A stretch of 37,860 bases of DNA from an uncultured Phascolarctobacterium sp. Its GTDB lineage: Bacteria; Bacillota; Negativicutes; Acidaminococcales; Acidaminococcaceae. The DNA lies in contig CASEIL010000024.1 in the NCBI GenBank assembly GCA_949288065.1, positions 1 to 37,860 of the forward strand. The letters are read 5' to 3'. The notes beneath the pieces are model-generated. The model ran no database searches. It was not told the DNA's origin and saw only the letters and a program-made list of their open reading frames with translations. Of this stretch, positions 15,834 to 23,312 are shown piece after piece; the first letter of the stretch is position 1; every line of letters starts with the position of its first letter. The translations under genes and the position numbers were made by a program.

Positions 15834-17468
15834 ATGAAAAAATGCCTTTGGCTTATTGCCCTTGCCCTTTGCAGCTATATTTTTTACTACTTCTGGCTGC
15901 CTGGCAGCGTGCCGTTTAAACCGCAGCCCCTGCCTTGCGGCGATAACGTAATTTTGGTGCCGCTTGACAGCCGCCCGCCCTGCACAACACTGGCGCAGGA
16001 TTTGGGGCAGCTTGGCTCCATAAATGTAATTGTACCGCCAAATGGGCTTCTTGACAACTACCACACGCCCGCAAACCGCACAAAATTAGCGGCGTGGCTT
16101 ATGGATGAAACAAAAACACACAGCGCCGCCATCATCTCCGGCGATATTTTAACGCATGGCAGCCTGCTTGCCTCGCGCCTGCCCCTTGGCACGCAGCAGG
16201 ACGAAAATAACTTTTTTTCACTGCTAAACCAGCTTCCCGCCGGGGCGGATATAACTGTGTTTTCCATTATTCCCCGCCTTTTGGTTAGCGACAGCCTGCT
16301 GCCGGATGCGTGGTATCAGTGGCATTTAATGCGTTACAGCACCCTGCGCGACGTTACCGAGCAGTTTGGCGATTACGCCGCCACCGCCAAGCTGGAAGAA
16401 ATTAAAGCCCAAATACCGGCAGAAATACTTAATAAATACAACAGCCTGTACCAGAACAACGATGTTTTTAACAACCGGCTGGCGTTTTTATGCGGCGGCA
16501 GGGGCTATACGCTCATCATCGGGCAGGACGACGCCCAGCCCTTTGGGCTGCCAAACCGCAACCGCACGCACGCCGAAGCCTATATGCGCCGCGCCGGGCT
16601 TGGCGCAAACAGCACCACCACCTGCGGCGCGGACGAAATTGCCCAAATGCTGGTAGCGCGCCGTTATTTGCAAAACGCTTCTTATAAGCCAAAATTTTAT
16701 ATAGAATACACCGCGCCGGAAGCCGCCACCGCCCTGATGCCTTACATGGCAGTAACGGCAGAAGCAGCGCTGCTTGATAAAATTAAATTTTGCGGCGGCA
16801 ACCTGGCGGCAGATATTGCCAGCGCCGACGTTGTGCTTTTTGTGCACTGCGGCAGCTCCCAACGCCCCGCTACAAGCGCAATGGCCGAGCGGCTGCAGCA
16901 GCTTATTGCCAGCGGCAAAACCGTTGCCGTTGTGGATAGCAGCGAGGACTACAAAAGCAGCCAGATGCTGCTGCCCGTGCTGCTTGATAACGGCGTAACC
17001 ATTAATAAACTTGCCGCCTACGCCGCCTGGAACACCTTTGGCAACGCGGCAGGCACCGCCGTGGCGCAAAGCGCCATTTTCAGCGGGCAGCTAAAAACAC
17101 TGCCGCCGGAGGCTTTGCCAGCGCTGTACGCGCAAAACCTTAACTTTACCGTGGCGCGCCTTTTAGACGACTACTGCTACCAAAAACTTTTGCACCACCG
17201 TTTAAGCACGGAGCTTATCCTGCGCGGCGCCAACCCCACCGAACTTACGCCCGGCTATAAGATTTTTGCCGAGCGCCTTATAGAAGGCTTTATCTATAAC
17301 GAAAAACGCAATTTGCTTTATACCAACCTTGGCCGCACGCCTTTTTATACTGACGGCACCAACGAATACTACCTCACCGGCATCAACGCCAGCGTAACCC
17401 TCCCCTGGAACCGCATTTTTGAAATTAATTTACGGACGGAGTGCGAGTATGGGGTAAAAAATCTATAA
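15834..17468 (+). CDS. DUF4127 family protein, membrane-anchored
   Basis: The 544-residue protein matches the DUF4127 family by several blocks: VPLDSRPPC near residue 42, a GDILTHGSLLASR block near 102, GQDDAQPFGLP in the middle, and AAYAAWNTFGNAAGTAVAQ in the C-terminal half. Residues 4-22 form one hydrophobic segment that could be a signal anchor. GGAGG lies well placed before the ATG. The family's biochemical role is unknown to me; the conserved Asp and His residues suggest an enzyme. It is not clearly in an operon and lies between rsmD and the mazEF patch. Confidence 0.85.
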   Translation: MKKCLWLIALALCSYIFYYFWLPGSVPFKPQPLPCGDNVILVPLDSRPPCTTLAQDLGQLGSINVIVPPNGLLDNYHTPANRTKLAAWLMDETKTHSAAIISGDILTHGSLLASRLPLGTQQDENNFFSLLNQLPAGADITVFSIIPRLLVSDSLLPDAWYQWHLMRYSTLRDVTEQFGDYAATAKLEEIKAQIPAEILNKYNSLYQNNDVFNNRLAFLCGGRGYTLIIGQDDAQPFGLPNRNRTHAEAYMRRAGLGANSTTTCGADEIAQMLVARRYLQNASYKPKFYIEYTAPEAATALMPYMAVTAEAALLDKIKFCGGNLAADIASADVVLFVHCGSSQRPATSAMAERLQQLIASGKTVAVVDSSEDYKSSQMLLPVLLDNGVTINKLAAYAAWNTFGNAAGTAVAQSAIFSGQLKTLPPEALPALYAQNLNFTVARLLDDYCYQKLLHHRLSTELILRGANPTELTPGYKIFAERLIEGFIYNEKRNLLYTNLGRTPFYTDGTNEYYLTGINASVTLPWNRIFEINLRTECEYGVKNL

Positions 17469-17472
17469 AATC

Positions 17473-17512
17473 TTGAAATACAGCTTATTTTGATATATAC
17501 TATATATATCAA
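17473..17512 (+). promoter_or_regulatory. mazEF promoter with overlapping palindromic operator
   Basis: TTGAAA (17473-17478), 17 bases, TATACT (17496-17501). The -10 box lies inside a perfect inverted repeat, TTGATATATA / TATATATCAA (17490-17499 and 17503-17512, 3-base centre). This is where a MazE or MazEF complex would bind to autoregulate the operon. Confidence 0.8.
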
Positions 17513-17533
17513 ATATACAAAGGATGTGATGAT

Positions 17534-17773
17534 ATGCAGCAAACAGCAACCTTATCAAAATGGGGTTCTAGCCAGGGCATCCGTCTTTCTAAAGAAATTG
17601 TTGATTTAACTAATTTAAAAATCGGTGATGAAGTTTCTATAACTGCCGATGAAAATCAAATCATTATCAAAAAGACAATTAAGCGTGTTTCACTCCAAGA
17701 ATTATTTGAAGGCTATAACGACAAATATCAGCCTGAAGAAATTGCGTGGGGCACCAGCGGAAAGGAATTTTAA
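17534..17773 (+). CDS. mazE: MazE/AbrB-type antitoxin
   Basis: The 79-residue protein starts with the SpoVT/AbrB swapped-hairpin DNA-binding domain: LSKWGSSQGIRLSKEIVDL and KIGDEVSI (about residues 7-36). The C-terminal 30 residues, ending EEIAWGTSGKEF, would form the acidic tail that blocks MazF. Its stop codon directly abuts the toxin ATG. It heads a two-gene operon with its own promoter and palindromic operator. Base composition is more AT-rich than the flanking genes, suggesting acquisition. Confidence 0.92.
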   Translation: MQQTATLSKWGSSQGIRLSKEIVDLTNLKIGDEVSITADENQIIIKKTIKRVSLQELFEGYNDKYQPEEIAWGTSGKEF

Positions 17774-18118
17774 ATGCTCTATACAAAAAATCAGGTACCC
17801 CAACAACGCGATATTATACTTTTAAATTTTGACCCGCAAGCCGGTACAGAAATAAAAAAACGGCGCCCTGCAATAGTTATCAGCCCAACATACTTTCAAC
17901 AGCTTACAGGTTTTGCAGTAGTTGCTCCTATAACATCAACAGAACGTCACTTTCCATTACATGTAAAATTAGAAAATTGCCAAACTCACGGTGATATTTT
18001 ATGTGAACAATTTCGTTCTGTTGATTTTAACAGCAGAGAATGGCAAAAAATAGAAACTTTACCATTAGAGCTTTTTTTGAAAGTTCAACAACGTATTGCT
18101 GCTATACTTGATATTTAA
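17774..18118 (+). CDS. mazF: MazF/PemK-family mRNA interferase toxin
   Basis: The 114-residue protein matches MazF, a sequence-specific endoribonuclease. It shows QRDIILLNFDPQAGTEIKKRRPAIVISP near residues 11-38 (the conserved G-x-E-x-x-K-x-R-P core), VAPITST at about 51-57, and ILCEQFRSVDF with the conserved Gln-Arg-Ser region. The start abuts the mazE stop (TAAATG), so translation is coupled. A terminator follows at 18147-18177. No frameshift or lost catalytic residue is seen, so it looks functional. Confidence 0.93.
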   Translation: MLYTKNQVPQQRDIILLNFDPQAGTEIKKRRPAIVISPTYFQQLTGFAVVAPITSTERHFPLHVKLENCQTHGDILCEQFRSVDFNSREWQKIETLPLELFLKVQQRIAAILDI

Positions 18119-18146
18119 AATCAAAATTTAATAACTGTAGATATGT

Positions 18147-18177
18147 ATCCTCTTTACTTAATAACAGTAAAGAGGAT
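18147..18177 (+). terminator. Terminator after mazF
   Basis: ATCCTCTTTACT (18147-18158), 7-base loop, AGTAAAGAGGAT (18166-18177), then ATTTTTAT. A perfect 12-bp stem. Confidence 0.85.
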
Positions 18178-18263
18178 ATTTTTATGCCTTTTTACGCCTG
18201 CACGGTAAATAAAACTTACCAAAAAGCCGTTTTATGGTTAGAAGATATTTACAGGAGGAATTT

Positions 18264-18857
18264 ATGAGCACAAACTACGGCTATATCCGCGTCAGCAGCT
18301 ATGACCAGAACGAAGGCAGGCAGCTTATTGCCATGCAGCAAATGGGCATAAGCGCCAAAAATTTATATGCTGATAAGCAATCGGGCAAGGATTTTAAGCG
18401 CCCGCAGTACCAAAAACTGCTGCGCAAACTAAAAACAGGCGACGTGCTTTTTATTAAAAGCATCGACCGCCTGGGCAGAAATTATACGGAAATTTTAGAA
18501 CAATGGCGTTATTTAACTAAAATTAAAAAGGTTGATATTGCCGTTTTAGATACCCGCATTGGCAAGGATTTAATGGGCACCTTTTTAAGCGACATTGTTT
18601 TGCAGGTGCTGAGCTTTGTGGCAGAAAATGAGCGCAACAACATACGCCAGCGGCAGGCAGAAGGCATTGCCGCCGCTAAAGCCAAAGGCATACGCTTTGG
18701 CAGGCCGCCCAAACCGCTGCCCGATGCGTTCCACGCCGCCTACCAAAAATGGAAAGCAGGCAAAATTAGCGGGCTTGCCGCCGCAAAAGAATGCAACATG
18801 CCGCTGACAACCTTCCGCTACCGCGCCCAGCATTACGAAAACGCCAATATTTTGTAA
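18264..18857 (+). CDS. Serine recombinase (resolvase/invertase family)
   Basis: The 197-residue protein is a small serine recombinase. It begins MSTNYGYIRVSSYDQNEGRQL with the nucleophile at Ser11, followed by YADKQSGKDFKRPQ, the IKSIDRLGRNY block and a C-terminal helix-turn-helix (about residues 155-190). Length matches Gin/Hin/Tn3-type resolvases rather than large integrases. The ATG at 18264 is supported by AGGAGGAATTT directly upstream. Its GC content is like the host genome, unlike the mazEF pair before it. No crossover site or invertible segment was recognised nearby, so whether it resolves, inverts or is left over from a lost transposon is open. Confidence 0.92.
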   Translation: MSTNYGYIRVSSYDQNEGRQLIAMQQMGISAKNLYADKQSGKDFKRPQYQKLLRKLKTGDVLFIKSIDRLGRNYTEILEQWRYLTKIKKVDIAVLDTRIGKDLMGTFLSDIVLQVLSFVAENERNNIRQRQAEGIAAAKAKGIRFGRPPKPLPDAFHAAYQKWKAGKISGLAAAKECNMPLTTFRYRAQHYENANIL

Positions 18858-18947
18858 GCGGCGTTATTTTCCATAAAGTGTACTTTATTGTAAGCCGATT
18901 TTTGCATAGTTTTCGTTATGCCAAAGCCTTGAAAATGCTGGGTTTAT

Positions 18948-19223
18948 ATGAATAACAATATTGGGCAAATTAGAATATCTGTTGAAGAAAATAATAACTG
19001 TATAATAAGCTTTAGTATCGATAAAACTTACAGACAAAAAGGTTTTGGAAAAATTATATTACATTTAGCCGAACAAAAATTAAAAGAAGTATTTAAAAAC
19101 TTTAAATTAGTGGCATTTCTAAAATTAAACAATATTGCATCACAAAAAGCATTTATTGCAAACGGCTACACCGAAGAAAATCTTAATCCAAACAGTATAG
19201 AATACAACAAAATCATAAATTAA
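18948..19223 (+). pseudogene. C-terminal fragment of a GNAT-family acetyltransferase
   Basis: The 91 codons read like the second half of a GNAT N-acetyltransferase: IGQIRI, an ISFSIDKTYRQKGFGKIIL block (the acetyl-CoA-binding RxxGxG motif as RQKGFG) and IASQKAFIANGY. About the first half of a normal GNAT domain is missing, an in-frame stop lies 15 bp upstream, and there is no ribosome binding site before the ATG, so this is most likely a remnant. It is very AT-rich compared with the adjacent recombinase. It somewhat resembles the GNAT part of sugar-modifying acetyltransferases, but that is weak. Confidence 0.75.
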
Positions 19224-19271
19224 ATAATACTGTCCTTTATGTAATGTACATGTATTGAGAAAGCTTGAAAT

Positions 19272-19320
19272 ATAAGAAATCCGTTGTAATACTTTTATAT
19301 AATTACAACGGATTTCTTAT
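19272..19320. repeat. Perfect 19-bp inverted repeat (long hairpin)
   Basis: Arms at 19272-19290 and 19302-19320 are exact complements (ATAAGAAATCCGTTGTAAT and its reverse complement) with an 11-base AT-rich loop. It is longer than the other terminators in the window and is not followed by a clear T-run, so it may be a mobile-element end or a bidirectional stop between two broken genes. Confidence 0.7.
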
Positions 19321-19350
19321 GTTTATAATTAGTCAATTTCTTAAGTTCTA

Positions 19351-19665
19351 TCAAACACTATTCAAAACAAACATTATTCCTCTACTGCGCAGCAAAAACG
19401 TCATATAGGATGGCAAGGTTATGATTTTATCATTGCGGCCAATGTTATAATCTCCCAATTTAATGGCACTGTTGACATGATATTTATCTTGGTTGTTAAG
19501 GATTGTTTTGGCACTTTTAATATTACCGCTAGTTGCTTTTACTTCAACAAGCGTACATTCACCTTTATAGCGTATTACAAAATCAATTTCACATCCTGAA
19601 TACCAAGGAGCAAAATATTTTTCAAGGAACTTTTGGGTAAAATCAAATATTTTCCCAACGAGTTT
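19351..19665 (-). pseudogene. C-terminal remnant of a DUF4143-type AAA+ ATPase
   Basis: On the minus strand an open stretch of about 105 codons without a start reads like the C-terminus of the common AAA+ ATPase/DUF4143 family. It contains WYSGCEIDFVI and LVEVKATSGNIKSAKTIL, an E-x-D / E-V-K nuclease-like core, and ends ITLPSYMTFLLRSRGI before a TGA at 19351-19353. Upstream, an in-frame TAA at 19666-19668 cuts it off where a degenerate 32-bp repeat begins. The whole ATPase domain is missing. The function of these ATPases is uncertain; they behave as accessory genes. Confidence 0.75.
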
Positions 19666-19731
19666 TTAGCAAAACTTGATATTTTTCAAGGGAGTTTTAG
19701 GAGAAATTTGATATTTTCATAGCGAGTTTGC
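19604..19731. repeat. Four degenerate tandem repeats of 32-bp period
   Basis: An AATATTTT or GATATTTT core recurs at 19614, 19646, 19678 and 19710, exactly 32 bases apart. Each core is followed by a related (A/G)ACTTTT or GAGTTT block. The first copy lies in the DUF4143 remnant and the rest beyond it. The period is not a multiple of three, so repeat addition shifts the reading frame. On the minus strand a short ORF (19686-19775, starting MLITQAKKQ) also enters the repeats and then stops. Confidence 0.75.
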
Positions 19732-19790
19732 AAATCATCAACTAAAATTTGCTTTTTTGCTTGTGTTATTAACATGGCATTATTAGCGCA

Positions 19791-20447
19791 TTAATCTTCA
19801 AAATTCTCTAAACTGCCGCAAAGTGTTAAGGCGTATACGCTTTTAGCTCCGGCGTGTTTTAAAGTTTTAGCGGCTTCTTCCAGCGTGGCGCCGGTGGTTA
19901 AAATGTCGTCCACCAGCAAAATGTTTTTGCCGCTTACGCTGCGCGCCGCTTTAAAACAGCCGCTTACGTTGGTGCGTCGCTCGCCTGGCGTTAAGCCGTA
20001 CTGAGGCGCTGTTGGCTTTACGCGCTCCAGCACATTGGGCTGCCACATGCCGCGCACCGCCAGCGCGTTTTTAAAGATTGCTTCAGGTATATCAAAGCCG
20101 CGCTGCTTACGCCGCTGTGCGTCAGTAGGCACAGATACCACCATATCAAAATCCACCGCGCTGAAGGCGCCCGCCAAATAGCCTGCTTCCTGAGCCAGCG
20201 GCTCCAAGTATTTGCTTTCGGCTTCAAACTTAAGCTTGTGCAGCATATCTTTCAACGCGCCGTCGTATTTGTAGCCCATCAATGCCCCGTTCAGCTGTTT
20301 TAGCCCTAACATCGGCGTAAGCCGCAGGTTTTTGCTGCGGCATTTTGGGCAAAATACACCGCTGTCCGTTTCTGTACCGCACACAGCGCAGTTTTGCGTA
20401 AAAAACACGCTGACGAGCGTTTGCCACCAGTTTTGTAAAAGGTTCAA
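19791..20447 (-). CDS. comF: ComF-family phosphoribosyltransferase-like protein
   Basis: The 218-residue protein has an N-terminal zinc-finger-like segment with two CxxC pairs (CAVCG and CPKC, about residues 20-36) and a type I phosphoribosyltransferase fold with the PRPP-binding motif ILLVDDILTTGAT near residue 175. This is the ComF/GntX architecture; ComF is needed for DNA uptake in naturally transformable bacteria, though other late competence genes are not seen here. The start is a TTG at 20447 with GGTGA upstream. It begins 6 bp after recD2 ends and probably forms an operon with it. Confidence 0.93.
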   Translation of the reverse strand: MNLLQNWWQTLVSVFFTQNCAVCGTETDSGVFCPKCRSKNLRLTPMLGLKQLNGALMGYKYDGALKDMLHKLKFEAESKYLEPLAQEAGYLAGAFSAVDFDMVVSVPTDAQRRKQRGFDIPEAIFKNALAVRGMWQPNVLERVKPTAPQYGLTPGERRTNVSGCFKAARSVSGKNILLVDDILTTGATLEEAAKTLKHAGAKSVYALTLCGSLENFED

Positions 20448-20452
20448 TTATA

Positions 20453-22636
20453 TCACCAGTAAGTTAAAATACGTCCGCTTCTTCCTGCAAACGCTCTGCC
20501 AAAAGCGAGTAGCGCTTGCGGGTTTTGGCCGACGATGACTACTTTTTGCCGCGCCCTTGTTACGGCGGTGTAAAACAGGTTGCGCTGTAACATTATATAG
20601 TGCCCCGGCACCATTAACAAAATAACCACGGGGTATTCGCTGCCCTGCGATTTATGCACGCTCATGGCGTAGGCCAGTTGCAGCTCGTCGGTTTCGGCGG
20701 CGGTGTACACCACCTTGTTGCCGCTTATGCCGGCGTATTCGTATTCCTGCTCAAACGATGTAAACACGGGCTTGCCGCCATCGTCGTATGCAACCGTTAC
20801 CGTGGTGCCGTCGATGCGCACAATGCGGCCAATATCGCCGTTAAACACTTCTTTTTCGTAGTTGTTGCGTATTTGCATTACCTTGTCGCCCTCGCGCAGC
20901 ACTGCGCCGCCGGGCAAGGTTACTTCGCCCTTTTCCGGCGCTGGCGGGTTTAAATGCTGCTGCAAAACTTTATTAAGGTTCTGCACTCCGCAGGGGTTTT
21001 TGTGCATTGGCGAAAGCACCTGCACATATTGCAGCCCTTTTTCCGCCGCTATGCGCCCGTACAAATCCGCCACAAATTCTGCCGCTTCGTATTCGTTGTC
21101 AAACGGTACAAATTCAAAATCGCTGTGCGGCAAAAATTCCGGCATTTGCCCGTGGTTTATGCGGTGGGCGTTGCGCACAATGGGGCTTACTTCCGCCTGG
21201 CGGAAAACACTTTCCAGCCTTACAACGGGCATTTTTTTGCTGCGGATAATGTCCTTCAGCACCGAACCCGGCCCTACGGAGGGCAGCTGGTCCACGTCGC
21301 CGACGAAGATTAAGCGGCAGCCGCCCGGCACTGCCTTTAAAAGGTGGTGCATTAAGGTAATATCCAGCATCGAGGCTTCGTCGATAATAATGGCTTCGGC
21401 GTCCAGCGGGTCACTGTCGTTTTTGCCAAAGTTAAAGCCGCTGCCGTCGGGCTGATATTCCAGCAAGCGGTGCACTGTCTGCGCCGGGTGCCCGCTCGAT
21501 TCGGCAAGGCGTTTGGCTGCCCTGCCCGTGGGCGCCGCCAGCAAAATGCGGCAGCCTGCCTTTTCCAGTACCGCCAAAATGCCTTTAACAACCGTAGTTT
21601 TACCTGTGCCCGGGCCGCCTGTCAGCACAAACACGCCGTATTTAAGCGAGGCATGAATAGCATCCTTCTGCGCCTGCGCTAAGGTTATACCTGCCTCGCG
21701 TTCCCAATCGCTGATAATTTTTTCCACATCCACGCTGCGGATTTTGCCGGGCGCATCCTTCAGCGCCAGCAGCCGCCGCGCTGTCTGCGTTTCCGCCTGG
21801 TATAAATATTCCGGGTAAATTAAACGCAGCCCGCCCACTTCTTCCGTGCGCAGGCGGTCGCCGTCAATCAGTTCCTTAAAAAGCTCCTTCACCGGCTCGG
21901 AGTCGGTTTGCAAAAGCTTCACTGTTTCCTGCGCCAAAAGTTCTTCCGGCACGCAGGTATGCCCCGCCGCCGAAGCCATGTTCAGCGCATACACCAGCCC
22001 CGCCGCAATGCGCCGTTTATCGCTGCGGCTGCACCCCAAAGCCATGGCAATTTTGTCCGCCGTTCTAAAGCCGATGCCGGTTACTTCGCCTGCAAGGGCA
22101 TAAGGGTTTTCCTGCACGCGCACAAGTGCCGTGCTGCCGTAGCGTGCCGCCAGTTTGGGCGCGTAATTGGCGCTAACGCCGTGCTGCTCCAAAAACAGCA
22201 TCAGCTCGCGCATTTCGCTCAGCTCCGCGTAAGATGCCGCAATGCTTTCCGCCTTCTTTTTGCCGATGCCCGCCACCTCGGTCAGCCGCTCCGGCTCGCT
22301 TTCCATAATGCTCAGCGTGCGGCTGCCAAAACGCTCCACAATGCGCGCCGCCATCGTGCGCCCAATGCCCTTCACCGCACCGCTTGCCAAAAAACGCTCA
22401 ATGCCGTCCGTCGTACTGGGTTTAACAACACGCAAAGCCTCAGCCTTAAACTGCCGCCCAAAGCGCGCGTGCTCGCACCAGTCGCCTTCAAAAACAATGT
22501 TTTCGCCCATGTAAGGCGCCATGCCCTTGTAGGTAACGGTTATCAGCCCCGCGGGCGTTTTAACGCGCAAAACGCAAAAGCCAGCGTCGCCGCTCTGGTA
22601 TATTACATTTTCCAGTGTTCCACGTAATTCTTCCAC
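20453..22636 (-). CDS. recD2: RecD2-type ATP-dependent DNA helicase
   Basis: RecD2 is a 5'-3' superfamily 1B helicase found in bacteria that mostly lack RecBC. The product of about 727 residues has an N-terminal region with tandem helix-hairpin-helix motifs (VKGIGRTMAARIVERFG, VAGIGKKKAESIA), Walker A GGPGTGKTT, Walker B IIDEASMLD, motif III VGDVDQLPSVGPGSVL, and the C-terminal SVHKSQGSEYP motif. The GTG at 22636 gives VEELRGTLENVIYQ, which matches relatives; a TTG at 22654 would add six residues. A promoter with an extended -10 lies at about 22671-22699. It is followed closely by comF. Confidence 0.95.
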   Translation of the reverse strand: MEELRGTLENVIYQSGDAGFCVLRVKTPAGLITVTYKGMAPYMGENIVFEGDWCEHARFGRQFKAEALRVVKPSTTDGIERFLASGAVKGIGRTMAARIVERFGSRTLSIMESEPERLTEVAGIGKKKAESIAASYAELSEMRELMLFLEQHGVSANYAPKLAARYGSTALVRVQENPYALAGEVTGIGFRTADKIAMALGCSRSDKRRIAAGLVYALNMASAAGHTCVPEELLAQETVKLLQTDSEPVKELFKELIDGDRLRTEEVGGLRLIYPEYLYQAETQTARRLLALKDAPGKIRSVDVEKIISDWEREAGITLAQAQKDAIHASLKYGVFVLTGGPGTGKTTVVKGILAVLEKAGCRILLAAPTGRAAKRLAESSGHPAQTVHRLLEYQPDGSGFNFGKNDSDPLDAEAIIIDEASMLDITLMHHLLKAVPGGCRLIFVGDVDQLPSVGPGSVLKDIIRSKKMPVVRLESVFRQAEVSPIVRNAHRINHGQMPEFLPHSDFEFVPFDNEYEAAEFVADLYGRIAAEKGLQYVQVLSPMHKNPCGVQNLNKVLQQHLNPPAPEKGEVTLPGGAVLREGDKVMQIRNNYEKEVFNGDIGRIVRIDGTTVTVAYDDGGKPVFTSFEQEYEYAGISGNKVVYTAAETDELQLAYAMSVHKSQGSEYPVVILLMVPGHYIMLQRNLFYTAVTRARQKVVIVGQNPQALLAFGRAFAGRSGRILTYW

Positions 22637-22670
22637 ATGCTCACCGCCGTGCAAAACAAATGTTCAGCTT

Positions 22671-22699
22671 ATTATAGCATGTTTTGGTAAATTTATAAA
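22671..22699 (-). promoter_or_regulatory. Promoter of recD2-comF
   Basis: On the minus strand TATAAT (22671-22676) with the extended -10 TGC directly before it. The -35 region TTTATA (22694-22699) is weak, at 17 bases spacing. Confidence 0.5.
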
Positions 22700-22723
22700 C
22701 CTTGCGCCGCGCGCGATAATTTT

Positions 22724-22752
22724 TTGACAATACTTTTAAAATTAGCTATAAT
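22724..22752 (+). promoter_or_regulatory. Perfect consensus promoter of the SpeD-like gene
   Basis: TTGACA (22724-22729), exactly 17 bases, TATAAT (22747-22752), 49 bp upstream of the GTG start. It is one of three perfect matches in the window; the other two serve the rpmF and tRNA operons. Confidence 0.85.
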
Positions 22753-22801
22753 TAATTAAATATGTTTTGTTTGTTAAGATAAAAACGCAGGAGGGCTTGG
22801 C

Positions 22802-23263
22802 GTGAAATCCATCGGCACACAAATTGCCATTGATATGTATAATTGCAGCGATATACTTTTAGACGACGTTATCGGCATTGAGCACATGCTCAGCAGCGCC
22901 GCCGCACGCTTTGGCATGGAGCCGAGCGGCGTGTATGTTAACGACGAGGACGGCATCGACGAATATTCCGTGTTTGCGCACTGCAAGCAGGGGCATATTA
23001 CCATGCACGTTTACCCGGATATGGGCTTTGCCACGATTGATATTTTTACCTGCTTTAAAGAGGCCGACCCCGACGGGCTGGCACGCTTTATGCGCAAGTA
23101 TTTTAACCCCGATAAATCCAAAATCACTTATCTGGAACGCGGCGACTTCGGCAACGAAAGCGATATGAAGCCACGCCGCAAATCGCACACCAAAATCATA
23201 CGCAAGGCCAAAACCCTTGGCAAAAAATTATCCAAACTGATGCTGCGCCCTAAATCCATTTAA
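22802..23263 (+). CDS. S-adenosylmethionine decarboxylase-related protein lacking the pyruvoyl serine
   Basis: The first 115 of 153 residues align by eye with bacterial AdoMet decarboxylase (SpeD/SpeH), which makes decarboxylated SAM for spermidine. Shared blocks are MYNCSDILLDD, the GHITMHVYPDMGFATIDIFTC block (His69 and Cys84 kept) and the DPDGLARF helix. However, the self-cleavage site Glu-Ser of active enzymes (SESHLTIH in Bacillus) reads Gln63-Gly64 here, so no pyruvoyl group can form. The HxFxPQGVSG loop is also replaced. A basic tail, KPRRKSHTKIIRKAKTLGKKL, follows. The GTG start has AGGAGGG upstream. No spermidine synthase is nearby. It may be a SAM sensor or another non-enzymatic homologue; function unknown. 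Confidence 0.8.
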   Translation: MKSIGTQIAIDMYNCSDILLDDVIGIEHMLSSAAARFGMEPSGVYVNDEDGIDEYSVFAHCKQGHITMHVYPDMGFATIDIFTCFKEADPDGLARFMRKYFNPDKSKITYLERGDFGNESDMKPRRKSHTKIIRKAKTLGKKLSKLMLRPKSI

Positions 23264-23266
23264 AAC

Positions 23267-23293
23267 GCTGCCCAACGGCAGCTTTTTCTTTTA
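23267..23293 (+). terminator. Terminator after the SpeD-like gene
   Basis: GCTGCC (23267-23272), CAAC loop, GGCAGC (23277-23282), then a long T-rich tail. The ribosome binding site of the next gene follows directly, so some read-through is possible. Confidence 0.75.
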
Positions 23294-23312
23294 TTTTTTA
23301 CGGAGGCTTACT

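Larger units (their letters stand above)
19224..19790. other. Gene-poor stretch between accessory remnants and comF
   Basis: No intact gene was found in these 567 bases. They hold the 19-bp inverted repeat, the DUF4143 remnant, the 32-bp repeats and the 30-codon ORF at 19686-19775. The sequence is strongly AT-rich compared with the genes on either side. Confidence 0.7.

Noticed and set aside
16488..17069. 193-codon ORF on the minus strand
   Set aside because: Lies wholly antisense to the DUF4127 gene, has no ribosome binding site and reads like shadow sequence rich in Gly, Ala and His.
19604..19731. CRISPR array, suggested by the 32-bp period
   Set aside because: The units are contiguous and degenerate, with no unique spacers between them and no cas genes in the window.
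21908..22627. 239-codon ORF on the plus strand
   Set aside because: Antisense to recD2; shadow composition, no start signals.
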